From Pedobacter sp. Hv1 (GTDB lineage: Bacteria; Bacteroidota; Bacteroidia; Sphingobacteriales; Sphingobacteriaceae), in contig NZ_LLWP01000009.1 in assembly GCF_001412215.1 (NCBI RefSeq), positions 1 to 64,000 on the forward strand: a stretch of 64,000 nt of DNA. Reading direction: 5' to 3'. Of the stretch, positions 16,268 through 24,908 are shown piece by piece. Position numbers and translations under genes: made by a program. The number at the start of each line of letters is the position of its first letter. The stretch's first letter is position 1. The notes beneath the pieces were generated by a model. The model worked only from the letters and a program-made list of their open reading frames with translations. It did not search any database and had not been told where the DNA came from.

Positions 16268-17518
16268 TCAGATTGCGGCTAAAAATGCTTCTTCCATAGC
16301 CTGAAATTTTGGGGCAACTAAATCCATATCCTTACTGATTTTTTGGCTTGTGATTTTGGCGTAAATCTGTGTGGTGGAAATATTTTTATGCCCCATCATT
16401 TTGCTAAGGCTTTCAAGCGGTACGCCCTCGGTCAAAAACATTGTGGCGAATGTGTGACGGGCGGTGTGGAATGTAACTTTCTGTTCTGTAACAATACTCG
16501 CTTCCTCAATAAGTTTACCTATATGCGTGTTGCAAGTCGCATTGGATGGCATTGGGAATACAAAATCATTTCTTGTAACTCCACGATATTTCTCAATGAT
16601 GCGTTTGGGGATTTCCAAAAGACGGACGTTGGAGGCAACATCTGATTTCTTCCTCCTGCTGATTATCCATTGGTGTCCATCAAAGAAAGACTGGATATTG
16701 CTCCATTTCAGTTTCTTAATATCAATGTAAGAAAGCCCTGTAAAGCAACTGAAAATAAAAAGGTCTTTTACAAGTTCATATCGGGGCTTAGATGGTTTCA
16801 GGAGCATTAAAGTTTCCACATCCTCTTTTAAAAGGTAGCTGCGGTCGGTTTCTTCCATACTGATTTCATAATCTTCAAAAGGATTATCCCGTATCAAGCC
16901 TTTCTTGATAGCCAATTCTGCCAAAGCAATAACTGGCATTGTGTAAACCCAAACCGTATTATGGGTACATTCCTTATCAATGCGAAGAAAGAAATCAAAC
17001 TCACGGATAAAATCAGAAGTGAGTTCTCGGAAAGCCATATCGTCACGATGGTAACGCTCCCTTATAAATTCGCTAAGGTGATTGTAAACAGTGTTGTACT
17101 TGCTATATGTGCTTTGAGAGCGTTTTCCCTTAGCGACCATTTTTTCAAAGTCTTCGTTTTGGTCTTTAAAGACTTTTAGTACGGCATCTTCCATTACACC
17201 AACACCTAAAAACGAGAGCTTTACTTTTTGGGCGGTTGCAAACCCCTCGTGCTTCAGCATATCTTCGTAAATCTTGTCGATACGTCCACGTATGTTATCC
17301 AATTTTTGGTTAACGCTCAAAGCGGTGGCACTCTTTCCCTCAACTCTTCCGTATTTTAAATCCCAATTATTAGGATTGATTTCTAACTTTGTTCCGAAAG
17401 TTTTAGGTGTTCCATCAATGGTAATACGTGCCATAATTGGTGCATTACCGTTCTTTTTCAGTTCGTTCTTTTTCAGGTAGAAAAGCAGTTTGAACGTGGA
17501 CTTTTTTGTCTGTTCCAT
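16268..17518 (-). CDS. int: Tyrosine recombinase, IntDOT-like integrase
   Basis: A 416-residue tyrosine recombinase: an N-terminal arm-binding region (about 1-100), core-binding SAM-like domain (about 115-215) and catalytic domain. Visible catalytic residues are Lys291, His351-Thr-Ala-Arg354, His377 and nucleophile Tyr386. The first catalytic Arg is Ser263 in the motif TGLSYID. IntDOT of CTnDOT also has Ser at this position, as I recall, and such enzymes tolerate strand exchange between non-identical core sequences. It is read leftward from the element's right end with its promoter facing the junction, so it integrates and excises the element. Confidence 0.95.
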   Translation of the reverse strand: MEQTKKSTFKLLFYLKKNELKKNGNAPIMARITIDGTPKTFGTKLEINPNNWDLKYGRVEGKSATALSVNQKLDNIRGRIDKIYEDMLKHEGFATAQKVKLSFLGVGVMEDAVLKVFKDQNEDFEKMVAKGKRSQSTYSKYNTVYNHLSEFIRERYHRDDMAFRELTSDFIREFDFFLRIDKECTHNTVWVYTMPVIALAELAIKKGLIRDNPFEDYEISMEETDRSYLLKEDVETLMLLKPSKPRYELVKDLFIFSCFTGLSYIDIKKLKWSNIQSFFDGHQWIISRRKKSDVASNVRLLEIPKRIIEKYRGVTRNDFVFPMPSNATCNTHIGKLIEEASIVTEQKVTFHTARHTFATMFLTEGVPLESLSKMMGHKNISTTQIYAKITSQKISKDMDLVAPKFQAMEEAFLAAI

Positions 17519-17796
17519 AACTCAAATGTTTAATGTTTAAAATTAAATTACATTGAGTTACAAGGGAATATAAAAATGGGTGCAAAAGACTGAAATATAA
17601 TCAGTTAAGCTATATCATTACCGTTATCAATCGGTAACGAATTAGTAACCTAACCTTGTGTTTTCACGACCAAAACCTATCAGACACCGAGTTCCAAACT
17701 AAGACTACTGTTTTATAAAGCATTGTATAGCAACGGGTTTAATCGTTTTGCTTATTTTTGCTTTTTACTAATCTTTTTTTATAAAAATGCTTTAAA
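17519..17796. other. Integrase upstream region and probable attachment junction
   Basis: A 278-bp spacer between the integrase start and the pfkA stop. It contains TTACCG 17618-17623 / CGGTAA 17632-17637, ACTGA 17589-17593 / TCAGT 17601-17605, and GTAAC at 17634-17638 and 17645-17649 (11-bp period), with a further inverted GTTAC at about 17557. Such repeated short motifs could be integrase arm sites. A T-rich tract precedes pfkA's stop. The core site cannot be fixed without the other end. Confidence 0.45.
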
Positions 17797-18780
17797 CTAT
17801 AGAGAAAGAATCTCTACCAGTTTTAACCATGCCGGAGTTATCTTTTCGGCATCAATGTGTTTAATGGCATGAGAGAAGGGAGTGAAAATAATTTCCCGAT
17901 TAACCTGCCCGGCCATTACATCTGTTTTACCTGCCATAAGCCCTTCTACGGCAGCCACACCTAAGCGACTGGCCAAAACCCTATCCATACAGCTTGGTTT
18001 TCCTCCACGTTGAATATGGCCCAAAACCGAAATACGGATGTCGTATTTTGGGAACTTGACTTTTAGCGCTTCGCCAACATTGTAGGCACCACCTGCCTCA
18101 TCTCCTTCGGCAATGATGATAATTTTAGAGGCCTTGTCTTTACGCCCATTTTCTATTCTGGTTACCAGATCTTCAACTCCCATTTTGGCTTCTGGAATCA
18201 TGATGGCTTCTGCTCCTACGCCAATTCCACTTCTTAAGGCAATTAGGCCAGAATCGCGTCCCATTACTTCAACAATGAATAAACGGTCGTGAGATTCTGC
18301 TGTATCTCTAATTTTGTCAACCGCATTTACAACGGTGTTAATGGCCGTATCGTAACCGATGGTAAAGTCGGTTCCTTCCAAATCGTTATCAATAGTTCCG
18401 GGAAGTCCAATTACAGGAAAATTAAATTCCCTCGAAAATAGGTCTGCCCCGGTAAAAGTTCCATCACCACCAATTACCACTAGGGCGTCAATGTCGCTTT
18501 CTACTAAATTTTTGTGGGCCAATGCTCTGCCCTCTTTGGTTCTAAAAGCATCGCTGCGGGCCGTTTTTAAAATGGTTCCACCACGTTGGATAATGTTGGC
18601 TACAGATTTTCCGTCCATAGGCATGAAGTCGGCATTGATTAATCCTTCATAACCTCTTAAAATACCCGTTACTTTTAAATTATGGTATAAACTGGCCCTA
18701 ACTACAGCCCTAATTGCGGCATTCATGCCTGGCGAATCGCCGCCAGAGGTTAATACCCCGATATTCTTAATTTCGCTCAT
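17797..18780 (-). CDS. pfkA: ATP-dependent 6-phosphofructokinase
   Basis: A 327-residue PfkA catalysing the committed step of glycolysis, fructose-6-phosphate to fructose-1,6-bisphosphate. Motifs: GGDSPGMNAAIRA (about 14-26, phosphate binding), VVIGGDGTFTGA (ATP site) and GLPGTIDNDL (substrate, with the catalytic Asp). Gly in GGDGT and in PGTIDND rather than Asp and Lys marks it as ATP- rather than PPi-dependent. The dsbD-type gene stops one base before this start codon, so the two are co-transcribed. It is the first chromosomal gene next to the integrated element. Confidence 0.97.
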   Translation of the reverse strand: MSEIKNIGVLTSGGDSPGMNAAIRAVVRASLYHNLKVTGILRGYEGLINADFMPMDGKSVANIIQRGGTILKTARSDAFRTKEGRALAHKNLVESDIDALVVIGGDGTFTGADLFSREFNFPVIGLPGTIDNDLEGTDFTIGYDTAINTVVNAVDKIRDTAESHDRLFIVEVMGRDSGLIALRSGIGVGAEAIMIPEAKMGVEDLVTRIENGRKDKASKIIIIAEGDEAGGAYNVGEALKVKFPKYDIRISVLGHIQRGGKPSCMDRVLASRLGVAAVEGLMAGKTDVMAGQVNREIIFTPFSHAIKHIDAEKITPAWLKLVEILSL

Positions 18781-20457
18781 TTATTTTTTTTGCTTGGCAA
18801 ACTCAGCTAATCCTTTATCTAAGTAAGCTAAATACTTATCTATATCATATTCGACACCAATTGGTGGCGAAACCAACTCTTGTCCCTCTGTTCCTAAAAG
18901 GACATAATAAGGTTGAGAAATCGTGTTGAATTTTTCAGCTTGCAAATGTTGGAATTTTTTCCCGACAGTATTTACTGTAGTTTTTAAAACTTTCGAATTG
19001 AATTGTTCGGCTTCTGGAAGAGTGGTTTTATCATCAGTATATAGTGAAACAACAATGTAATCTTCTTTCAATTTCTTAAGTACTCTTGGATCAGACCAAA
19101 CCTTAGCCTCCATTTCTCTACAGTTTACACAACCATGCCCAGTAAAGTCTAAAAATAGAGGTTTATTTACTGTTTTTGAATAAGCCAATGCTTCTTCATA
19201 GTCAAAAAAGCCATCAATGCCGTGAGGGATGTGCAAAAATTCGCTGTATTTTCTTTTAGTATGGACATCTGTTTTTGTCGGTGTTGAATTTCCACCTTCG
19301 GTTAACACAAAATCTTGGGTAGATAAAGGAGGAACCAATGAACTTACCGCTTTTAATGGAGCGCCCCATAAACCAGGAATTAAATAAACAGCAAAAACAA
19401 AACTTGCCGTCGCAATAAATAATCGAGGCACAGAAACATAGGCTAAATCACTGTCATGAGAAAATTTAATCTTTCCTAATAAATAGACGCCCAAAAGTAT
19501 AGCTAAAACGATCCAAATAGCTAAGAAAACTTCTCTATCTAAAATGCCCCAATGGTAAGCCAGATCTGCTGTTGACAAAAACTTTAATGATAATCCCAGC
19601 TCTAAAAACCCTAGAACAACCTTAATAGAATTTAACCATCCACCAGATTTTGGTAAACCAGTCATTAAGCTTGGAAATATGGCAAACATGGTAAATATCA
19701 ATGCAAGAGACAGTGAAAAACCAAACATTACCACAATTGGGGTAAGTAAGTCAGTATTAATTGCAACCAACGATGTCCCAATAAGAGGCCCAGTACAAGA
19801 AAAAGAAACAACCGCTAATGTTGCGGCCATAAAAAAGATACCACCAAGACCTTTAGAGTCTGATTTTGCATCTAACTTGTTTACAAATGAGCTCGGCAAG
19901 GTAATTTCGAAAGCACCCAAAAATGAAACTCCAAAAATAATAAGGATGATAAAGATGAAGATATTAAAAAAACCGTCGGTAGAGATTTGATTCAAGGCAC
20001 TTGCTCCCCAAATTAATGTAATGATTACACCTAGTGCAACATAGATTACAATAATGGAAAGGCCATAAATAACAGCACTTTTTATCCCTTTAGCCTTACT
20101 TTCAGCCCTTTTCGTAAAAAAGCCTACAGTTAATGGTACCATTGGAAATATACAAGGCAAAAAGAAAGCAGCGATCCCAGCAAGGAGGCCAAGGCCAAAA
20201 GTAACCCATAGAGACACGGGTTTAGCTGCTTCTTTATCGTTTACAGTTGGCGAAATAGTTTTGGCGGTATCAACCTGTGAAGCAGGTTTAACTTTACTAT
20301 TAGCAAGGCTATCTTCTGCAGAACCAACTGTGGTAAAGCCATCATCTGTTGATGCGTTAGCGGTGGTATCGGCCTGTAACTTTAAGGCAAAACTCTTGTT
20401 GGGTTGGATGAACCAAAAAATACTGATTAAAAAGATCAGTAAACTTATTTTCTTCAT
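18781..20457 (-). CDS. dsbD: DsbD-like thiol:disulfide interchange protein (membrane and thioredoxin parts)
   Basis: A 558-residue protein: signal peptide (about 1-25), a linker, eight hydrophobic helices (about 82-365) carrying Cys102 in FFLPCIFPMVPL and Cys221 in SFSCTGPL, and a C-terminal thioredoxin domain with Cys443 and Cys446 in GHGCVNCRE. By family knowledge it moves electrons from cytoplasmic thioredoxin to periplasmic proteins. It lacks the usual N-terminal DsbD alpha domain, which is instead encoded separately by the two upstream genes. It abuts pfkA. Confidence 0.93.
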   Translation of the reverse strand: MKKISLLIFLISIFWFIQPNKSFALKLQADTTANASTDDGFTTVGSAEDSLANSKVKPASQVDTAKTISPTVNDKEAAKPVSLWVTFGLGLLAGIAAFFLPCIFPMVPLTVGFFTKRAESKAKGIKSAVIYGLSIIVIYVALGVIITLIWGASALNQISTDGFFNIFIFIILIIFGVSFLGAFEITLPSSFVNKLDAKSDSKGLGGIFFMAATLAVVSFSCTGPLIGTSLVAINTDLLTPIVVMFGFSLSLALIFTMFAIFPSLMTGLPKSGGWLNSIKVVLGFLELGLSLKFLSTADLAYHWGILDREVFLAIWIVLAILLGVYLLGKIKFSHDSDLAYVSVPRLFIATASFVFAVYLIPGLWGAPLKAVSSLVPPLSTQDFVLTEGGNSTPTKTDVHTKRKYSEFLHIPHGIDGFFDYEEALAYSKTVNKPLFLDFTGHGCVNCREMEAKVWSDPRVLKKLKEDYIVVSLYTDDKTTLPEAEQFNSKVLKTTVNTVGKKFQHLQAEKFNTISQPYYVLLGTEGQELVSPPIGVEYDIDKYLAYLDKGLAEFAKQKK

Positions 20458-20560
20458 GTTTGTAGATTTAAAAATGCAGTGAAAATAAACATTATTTTTT
20501 ATTTAAGCCGAGCGCTTCTTTTTATCGTGGTTTATTTTACTTTGAGTAGATATAATTAAC

Positions 20561-21004
20561 TTATTTGATCGGGATACTAAAAGAAATGGCATCAGAAGGA
20601 AGACATTGTTTGTCATTACAGGCCATAAACTCTACCATACCTTTAATTGTTGTGGTAGATTTATTCAATTTTACCTTTTGTGTAAAGGTTACTTCTTTTT
20701 CAAAGTAAGTCAAGTTTGTTTTGAGGATCTGATCGTATTTTGAGATCGGTTTTGGTTCGATAGTTTGACCAAGCAATACAAAATCTTTAGAAGGCGTAAA
20801 CGTAAATGTGGTTTTGGCAGGTATACCCTTCACATGTAAAGAATAAATATGCCATTTTTCGCTCATGGTAGCCTTTAAATATAAAATGGCTTCTGTTTTA
20901 CTGGTTCTTTTCGCTTTGTAAGACCATGTTACAGGTTGCTCTAATTGCGCAAAAGCACTTGAACCAATAAAAACGAGCGAAATAAAAAGGAGGATTTTTT
21001 TCAT
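20561..21004 (-). CDS. Free-standing DsbD N-terminal-domain protein, copy 2
   Basis: A 147-residue exported protein (signal MKKILLFISLVFIGSSAFAQ) consisting of a single DsbD alpha-type domain: WSYKAKRTSKTEAILYLKAT, WHIYSLHVKG, and MACNDKQCLPSDAI with two Cys (CNDKQC) that would accept electrons from the membrane part. It is a close paralogue of the upstream gene and lies 103 bp before dsbD. In E. coli this domain is fused to DsbD; here it would act as a soluble periplasmic shuttle. Confidence 0.85.
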   Translation of the reverse strand: MKKILLFISLVFIGSSAFAQLEQPVTWSYKAKRTSKTEAILYLKATMSEKWHIYSLHVKGIPAKTTFTFTPSKDFVLLGQTIEPKPISKYDQILKTNLTYFEKEVTFTQKVKLNKSTTTIKGMVEFMACNDKQCLPSDAISFSIPIK

Positions 21005-21008
21005 GACT

Positions 21009-21040
21009 AAAAATAAAAAAAGCTCCCATAAGGAGCTTTT
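21009..21040 (-). terminator. Terminator between the two DsbD-domain genes
   Basis: AGCTCC 21021-21026 / GGAGCT 21032-21037 extended by AAAA/TTTT, followed on the minus strand by a long T-run (complement of 21009-21020). It sits between two tandem same-strand paralogues, so downstream copy 2 and dsbD may have a separate promoter or depend on read-through. Confidence 0.85.
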
Positions 21041-21057
21041 CTATGGGTTTTGATCAA

Positions 21058-21507
21058 CTATTTGATTGGAATACTAAATTCTACATCAGCTGGAGGTAAG
21101 CATGATTTCTCATTACATACCGAATAATTTACACTTCCTTTAATCACCGTGGTACCTTTGTTCAATTTTACCTTTTGTTTAAAAATTACGTCATTTTCAA
21201 AATAGGCTACATCCATTTTAAAGGTCTTTTCGTATTTCGAAATTGGTTTAGGCTCAGCTGTTTTGCCAACCAAAGTAAAATCTTTTGATGGTTTAAAAGT
21301 AATTTCAGTTTTATTTGGGCCACCCGGTTTAAGGGTTTGAGAGTAGATGTGCCATCCCTCATCAATACTTGCTTTAATGTATACTTCAGCTTCTGTTTTG
21401 CTAATTTTTGTTGCTTTATAAGACCAAGTTACCGGATTTTCAAGTTGTGCAAATGCGGCTACACTGCTAAAAAAAACTAGGGTTAAAATTAAGGTTATTC
21501 TTTTCAT
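21058..21507 (-). CDS. Free-standing DsbD N-terminal-domain protein, copy 1
   Basis: A 149-residue exported protein (signal ending AAFAQ) with one DsbD alpha-type domain. The motifs match copy 2 almost throughout: WSYKATKISKTEAEVYIKAS, WHIYSQTLKPGG, FKPSKDFTLVGKTAEPKPIS and SVCNEKSCLPPADVEFSIPI with the paired Cys (CNEKSC). It starts immediately at the birA stop (one base shared) and ends before a strong terminator. Probably a periplasmic reductase partner of the 558-residue DsbD. Confidence 0.85.
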   Translation of the reverse strand: MKRITLILTLVFFSSVAAFAQLENPVTWSYKATKISKTEAEVYIKASIDEGWHIYSQTLKPGGPNKTEITFKPSKDFTLVGKTAEPKPISKYEKTFKMDVAYFENDVIFKQKVKLNKGTTVIKGSVNYSVCNEKSCLPPADVEFSIPIK

Positions 21508-22283
21508 TATTTTGGGTTTAAAAATTCTATTTCTTTAAAGTTATATTGGTTTGTTTCGTTGTCTCTTAATATATTGAGCAAGCCCGTGTCTGTTACTCCG
21601 GTAATCATTCCTTCAAAAACTTCGCCATTTTGGCGGAACAGCGCTAACTCATTAATTCTATACAGCTTATCAACGTAATTTTTAGTCAAAAATGTATAAT
21701 TACCTGCTTTAAGTTGTAAATATAAACTTTCTATTTGACTGCAAATCTCTGCCAATAATTTTTGCAAATTAACATTTTCTTGTAAAATTTGATAGATAGA
21801 AGTCGCTTTTGTACTTAATTCTTCTGGAAAAGTTGTCTGATTAACGTTCAAACCAATACCAATTATGGCATTTTTAATGGTGGTACCAACAATTGAATTT
21901 TCTATCAGTACCCCCCCTAATTTTTGATTCTTATAATAGATATCATTAGGCCATTTTACACTTAACCCCTCAGGTAAATAAACACGCAAAGCATTGTTTA
22001 TGGCAATGCTAATGGCCATATTTAACAAAAATTGTTTGTTTAAAGGTAAAAAGCTTGGCCTCAATAAAAGACTGAAAGTTAAATTTTTCCCGGGTTCTGC
22101 ATGCCAGCTGTTTTCTTGTTGTCCTCTTCCGGCAAACTGATCTTCTGCCATAATTACAGTTCCTTCTGGTAATGGCTCGGATTTTGACAGTAAATTCTTC
22201 AAAAAGTTATTAGTAGAATCAACCGCTAATAAATTGATAAGATTTTGACCAACAAATAATGTTGAAAAAGTGTTATTTTGCAA
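21507..22283 (-). CDS. birA: Biotin--[acetyl-CoA-carboxylase] ligase
   Basis: A 258-residue biotin protein ligase lacking the N-terminal repressor HTH, so it is a ligase only. Motifs: FAGRGQQENSWHAEPGKNLT with the GRGxQxxxW biotin/ATP loop, VKWPNDIYYKNQKLGGVLIE and a short C-terminal SH3-like domain. It attaches biotin to the acetyl-CoA carboxylase carrier protein. It is divergent from rsfS (44 bp gap), which is the usual Bacteroidota arrangement. Confidence 0.95.
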   Translation of the reverse strand: MQNNTFSTLFVGQNLINLLAVDSTNNFLKNLLSKSEPLPEGTVIMAEDQFAGRGQQENSWHAEPGKNLTFSLLLRPSFLPLNKQFLLNMAISIAINNALRVYLPEGLSVKWPNDIYYKNQKLGGVLIENSIVGTTIKNAIIGIGLNVNQTTFPEELSTKATSIYQILQENVNLQKLLAEICSQIESLYLQLKAGNYTFLTKNYVDKLYRINELALFRQNGEVFEGMITGVTDTGLLNILRDNETNQYNFKEIEFLNPK

Positions 22284-22327
22284 GTGTTGATTTTATATTT
22301 GTTGTTGATCAAAATTAAAAAAATTTA

Positions 22328-22702
22328 ATGGTAAAAAAGAAAACCGCAAACCTTTCTACATACCTCTCAGAAATAGCTATTCAAGGCATCCAAGAAAAAA
22401 AAGGACACGACATTGTGCGTTTAGATTTGAGAGAACTGAATAGTTCTGTTTCCGATTATTTTGTTGTTTGCAATGCAGATTCTTCTACACAGGTAAAGGC
22501 AATTGCCGATAGTGTTGAAGATGAAATATATAAATTAACACAAACCCACCCTTGGCGAAAAGAAGGTTTAGACAATGCCGAATGGATCATCCTAGATTAT
22601 TTTGATGTTGTCGTTCATATTTTTAGAACCGAAAAACGAGATTTTTACGGAATTGAAGACCTATGGGGCGATGCAGAAACCACAACCTATAAAAGTGCCT
22701 GA
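22328..22702 (+). CDS. rsfS: Ribosomal silencing factor RsfS
   Basis: A 124-residue RsfS/Iojap protein with AIQGIQEKKGHDIVRLDLRE, VSDYFVVCNADSSTQVKAIA, and GLDNAEWIILDYFDVVVHIF that place it in the family. It binds ribosomal protein L14 and blocks subunit joining in starvation. A TATATTTG -7 box lies at 22294-22301. It is 29 bp upstream of ftsH and probably co-transcribed, an arrangement common in Bacteroidota. Confidence 0.95.
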   Translation: MVKKKTANLSTYLSEIAIQGIQEKKGHDIVRLDLRELNSSVSDYFVVCNADSSTQVKAIADSVEDEIYKLTQTHPWRKEGLDNAEWIILDYFDVVVHIFRTEKRDFYGIEDLWGDAETTTYKSA

Positions 22703-22731
22703 GCCAATTATTAATACAGATTTGAACTAAG

Positions 22732-24813
22732 ATGAAAGAAAATCAAAATACAGATACCAAACCTAAACAGATTAAACGTATCCCTAATATCCCTAAGAAA
22801 CCACAAAAAGGCTCAAAATTTAATATATTTTGGGTATATGCGGCCATTATTGTAGGCTTGTTGGTTGTTAACTTTATGTTTAACAACAACGAGGTTAAAA
22901 CAATTAGCTATAAAGATTTTGAAGAAAAGATGCTAATTCCGGGCGATGTTAAACAATTGGTAGGTTATAGATCTTCAGATGGCGAAACCTATACTGCAGA
23001 AATTTACATTAAGGATGCTAAGAAATCAGATCCGAAATATAAAGCCTACCTCAACACCAACTCGCTGAGCATGACGAAAAATGGGCCTATCGCAAAAATT
23101 GTAATGACAGACCCTAAAATTTTGCAAGATAAATTAGAAAAAGCCCAAGCTGGACTTCCAAAAGAGCAACAGATAGATATCTCAGCAAGTTCAAAATCTA
23201 GTCCTTGGTTAAGTGGGTTTATTACCATTGTACTTCCATTATTGCTTTTCGCTGGTCTATGGATTTTTATGATGCGCAGAATGAGTGGCGGCGGCGGTGG
23301 CGGCGGCGGCCAAATCTTCAGTATTGGTAAATCTAAAGCCACATTGTTTGATAAAGAAAGTCAAGTAAACATTACGTTTAATGATGTTGCAGGCTTAACA
23401 GAAGCTAAAGTTGAGGTGATGGAAATTGTAGATTTCCTTAAAAACCCTAAAAAATACACCAATTTAGGAGGTAAAATCCCGAAAGGAGCCTTATTGGTTG
23501 GTTCGCCAGGTACTGGTAAAACATTGTTGGCTAAGGCAGTTGCTGGCGAGGCTCAAGTTCCATTTTTCTCTTTATCAGGATCTGATTTTGTGGAGATGTT
23601 TGTAGGTGTTGGTGCTTCTCGTGTTCGTGATTTGTTTAAACAAGCAAAAGATAAAGCCCCTTGTATCATCTTTATTGACGAAATTGACGCTATTGGTAGA
23701 GCTAGAGGTAAAGGTAGCATGATGGGTGGAAATGATGAACGTGAGAATACCTTAAATCAATTGCTGGTAGAGATGGACGGTTTTGGTACTGATTCGGGGA
23801 TCATCATCATGGGTGCAACCAATAGAGCAGATGTGTTAGATAACGCTTTATTAAGACCTGGTCGTTTTGATAGACAGATTTATGTTGATATGCCTGATAT
23901 TAACGAGCGTAAAGAAATATTTAATGTACACTTGAAGCCAATTAAGCTAGAAGAAAACATAGACATTAATTTCTTGGCAAAACAAACCCCAGGCTTTTCT
24001 GGTGCCGATATCGCAAACTTATGTAATGAAGCGGCGCTAATAGCTGCGAGAAAAGCACATGAATCTGTAACCAAACAAGATTTCTTGGATGCAGTTGATC
24101 GTATTATTGGCGGTTTAGAAAAGAAAAATAAAATCATTACCAAAGAAGAGAAAAAAGCGATTGCTTTCCACGAGGCAGGTCATGCAACAGTTTCATGGTT
24201 GTTAAAACATGCTCATCCACTAATTAAGGTAACTATTGTTCCTCGTGGCCAATCTTTAGGTGCAGCTTGGTATTTACCAGAAGAGAGAAGCATTACCACT
24301 ACTGAGCAAATTTTAGATGAAATGTGTGCCACTATGGGCGGTAGAGCTGCAGAGAAAATTACCTTTGGAAAAATTAGTACAGGGGCATTAAGCGATTTGG
24401 AAAAAGTTACCAAGCAAGCTTATGCCATGGTTTCTATTTACGGATTAAATGATAAAATAGGAAACATGTCTTACTATGACTCGAGAGGACAAGAGAGTTT
24501 TACAAAACCATATTCTGAAGCAACAGCAAGAATTATTGACGAAGAGGTGAGTAAAATTATTGAAGAGCAATACCAAAGAGCCTTACAAATTTTGGCAGAT
24601 AACCAACAGAATTTGATCAAACTTGCAGAAAAATTATTAGTAGCTGAGGTAATTTTTAAAGAGGATTTGGAAGAGATTTTTGGTAAACGTGATTTTGATA
24701 CTGAAGGTACAGAATTACTAGCGGACATTGTTGTTGTAGATGATAAAGCGCTAAATACCCCAAGCGTTTCAGATACAATTGCTCCTTCAACTCATTCAGA
24801 AGAAACTAAATAA
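22732..24813 (+). CDS. ftsH: ATP-dependent zinc metalloprotease FtsH
   Basis: A 693-residue membrane protease: cytoplasmic N-terminus, two helices (about 30-47 and 160-180) flanking a periplasmic domain, a Gly-rich linker (MRRMSGG then eight Gly), an AAA ATPase with Walker A GSPGTGKT (about 257) and Walker B IIFIDEIDAIG, and a peptidase with zinc motif HEAGH (about 480). It degrades misassembled membrane proteins and short-lived regulators as a hexamer. The acidic C-terminal tail is normal for the phylum. Followed by a strong terminator. Confidence 0.98.
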   Translation: MKENQNTDTKPKQIKRIPNIPKKPQKGSKFNIFWVYAAIIVGLLVVNFMFNNNEVKTISYKDFEEKMLIPGDVKQLVGYRSSDGETYTAEIYIKDAKKSDPKYKAYLNTNSLSMTKNGPIAKIVMTDPKILQDKLEKAQAGLPKEQQIDISASSKSSPWLSGFITIVLPLLLFAGLWIFMMRRMSGGGGGGGGQIFSIGKSKATLFDKESQVNITFNDVAGLTEAKVEVMEIVDFLKNPKKYTNLGGKIPKGALLVGSPGTGKTLLAKAVAGEAQVPFFSLSGSDFVEMFVGVGASRVRDLFKQAKDKAPCIIFIDEIDAIGRARGKGSMMGGNDERENTLNQLLVEMDGFGTDSGIIIMGATNRADVLDNALLRPGRFDRQIYVDMPDINERKEIFNVHLKPIKLEENIDINFLAKQTPGFSGADIANLCNEAALIAARKAHESVTKQDFLDAVDRIIGGLEKKNKIITKEEKKAIAFHEAGHATVSWLLKHAHPLIKVTIVPRGQSLGAAWYLPEERSITTTEQILDEMCATMGGRAAEKITFGKISTGALSDLEKVTKQAYAMVSIYGLNDKIGNMSYYDSRGQESFTKPYSEATARIIDEEVSKIIEEQYQRALQILADNQQNLIKLAEKLLVAEVIFKEDLEEIFGKRDFDTEGTELLADIVVVDDKALNTPSVSDTIAPSTHSEETK

Positions 24814-24837
24814 GAATAGCGTAATTAATTTACCAGA

Positions 24838-24870
24838 GAAGCAGTCTTAATTATTAAGACTGCTTCTTTG
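24838..24870 (+). terminator. Terminator of ftsH
   Basis: A nearly continuous 14-bp stem, GAAGCAGTCTTAAT 24838-24851 and ATTAAGACTGCTTC 24853-24866, followed by TTTG. It ends where the next gene's -33 element begins. Confidence 0.85.
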
Positions 24871-24898
24871 CTTATATGGGCTAGGTTAAGTAATTTTG
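24867..24898 (+). promoter_or_regulatory. Predicted promoter of the LUD gene
   Basis: TTTG at 24867-24870, 20-bp spacer and TAATTTTG at 24891-24898 match the Bacteroidota consensus TTTG/TAnnTTTG very well; the ATG is 11 bp further on. Confidence 0.6.
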
Positions 24899-24908
24899 GA
24901 CATCAACT

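Larger units (their letters stand above)
1..17700. mobile_element. Right (integrase) end of a CTnDOT-like conjugative element
   Basis: A tra operon of the Bacteroidota family, PRTRC genes, DUF932, an SSB and a tyrosine integrase form one continuous accessory block next to housekeeping genes that start with pfkA at 17797. The integrase is the last element gene, so the junction should lie in the 17519-17796 spacer; the exact boundary is not visible because the other end is outside the window. Relaxase, coupling protein and the upstream tra genes must lie to the left. Element type and right-hand limit are inferred from gene content, not from matching attachment sites. Confidence 0.9.

Noticed and set aside
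23285..23312. Eight-glycine tract in FtsH as a repeat expansion
   Set aside because: A Gly-rich linker after the second membrane helix is normal in FtsH of this phylum.
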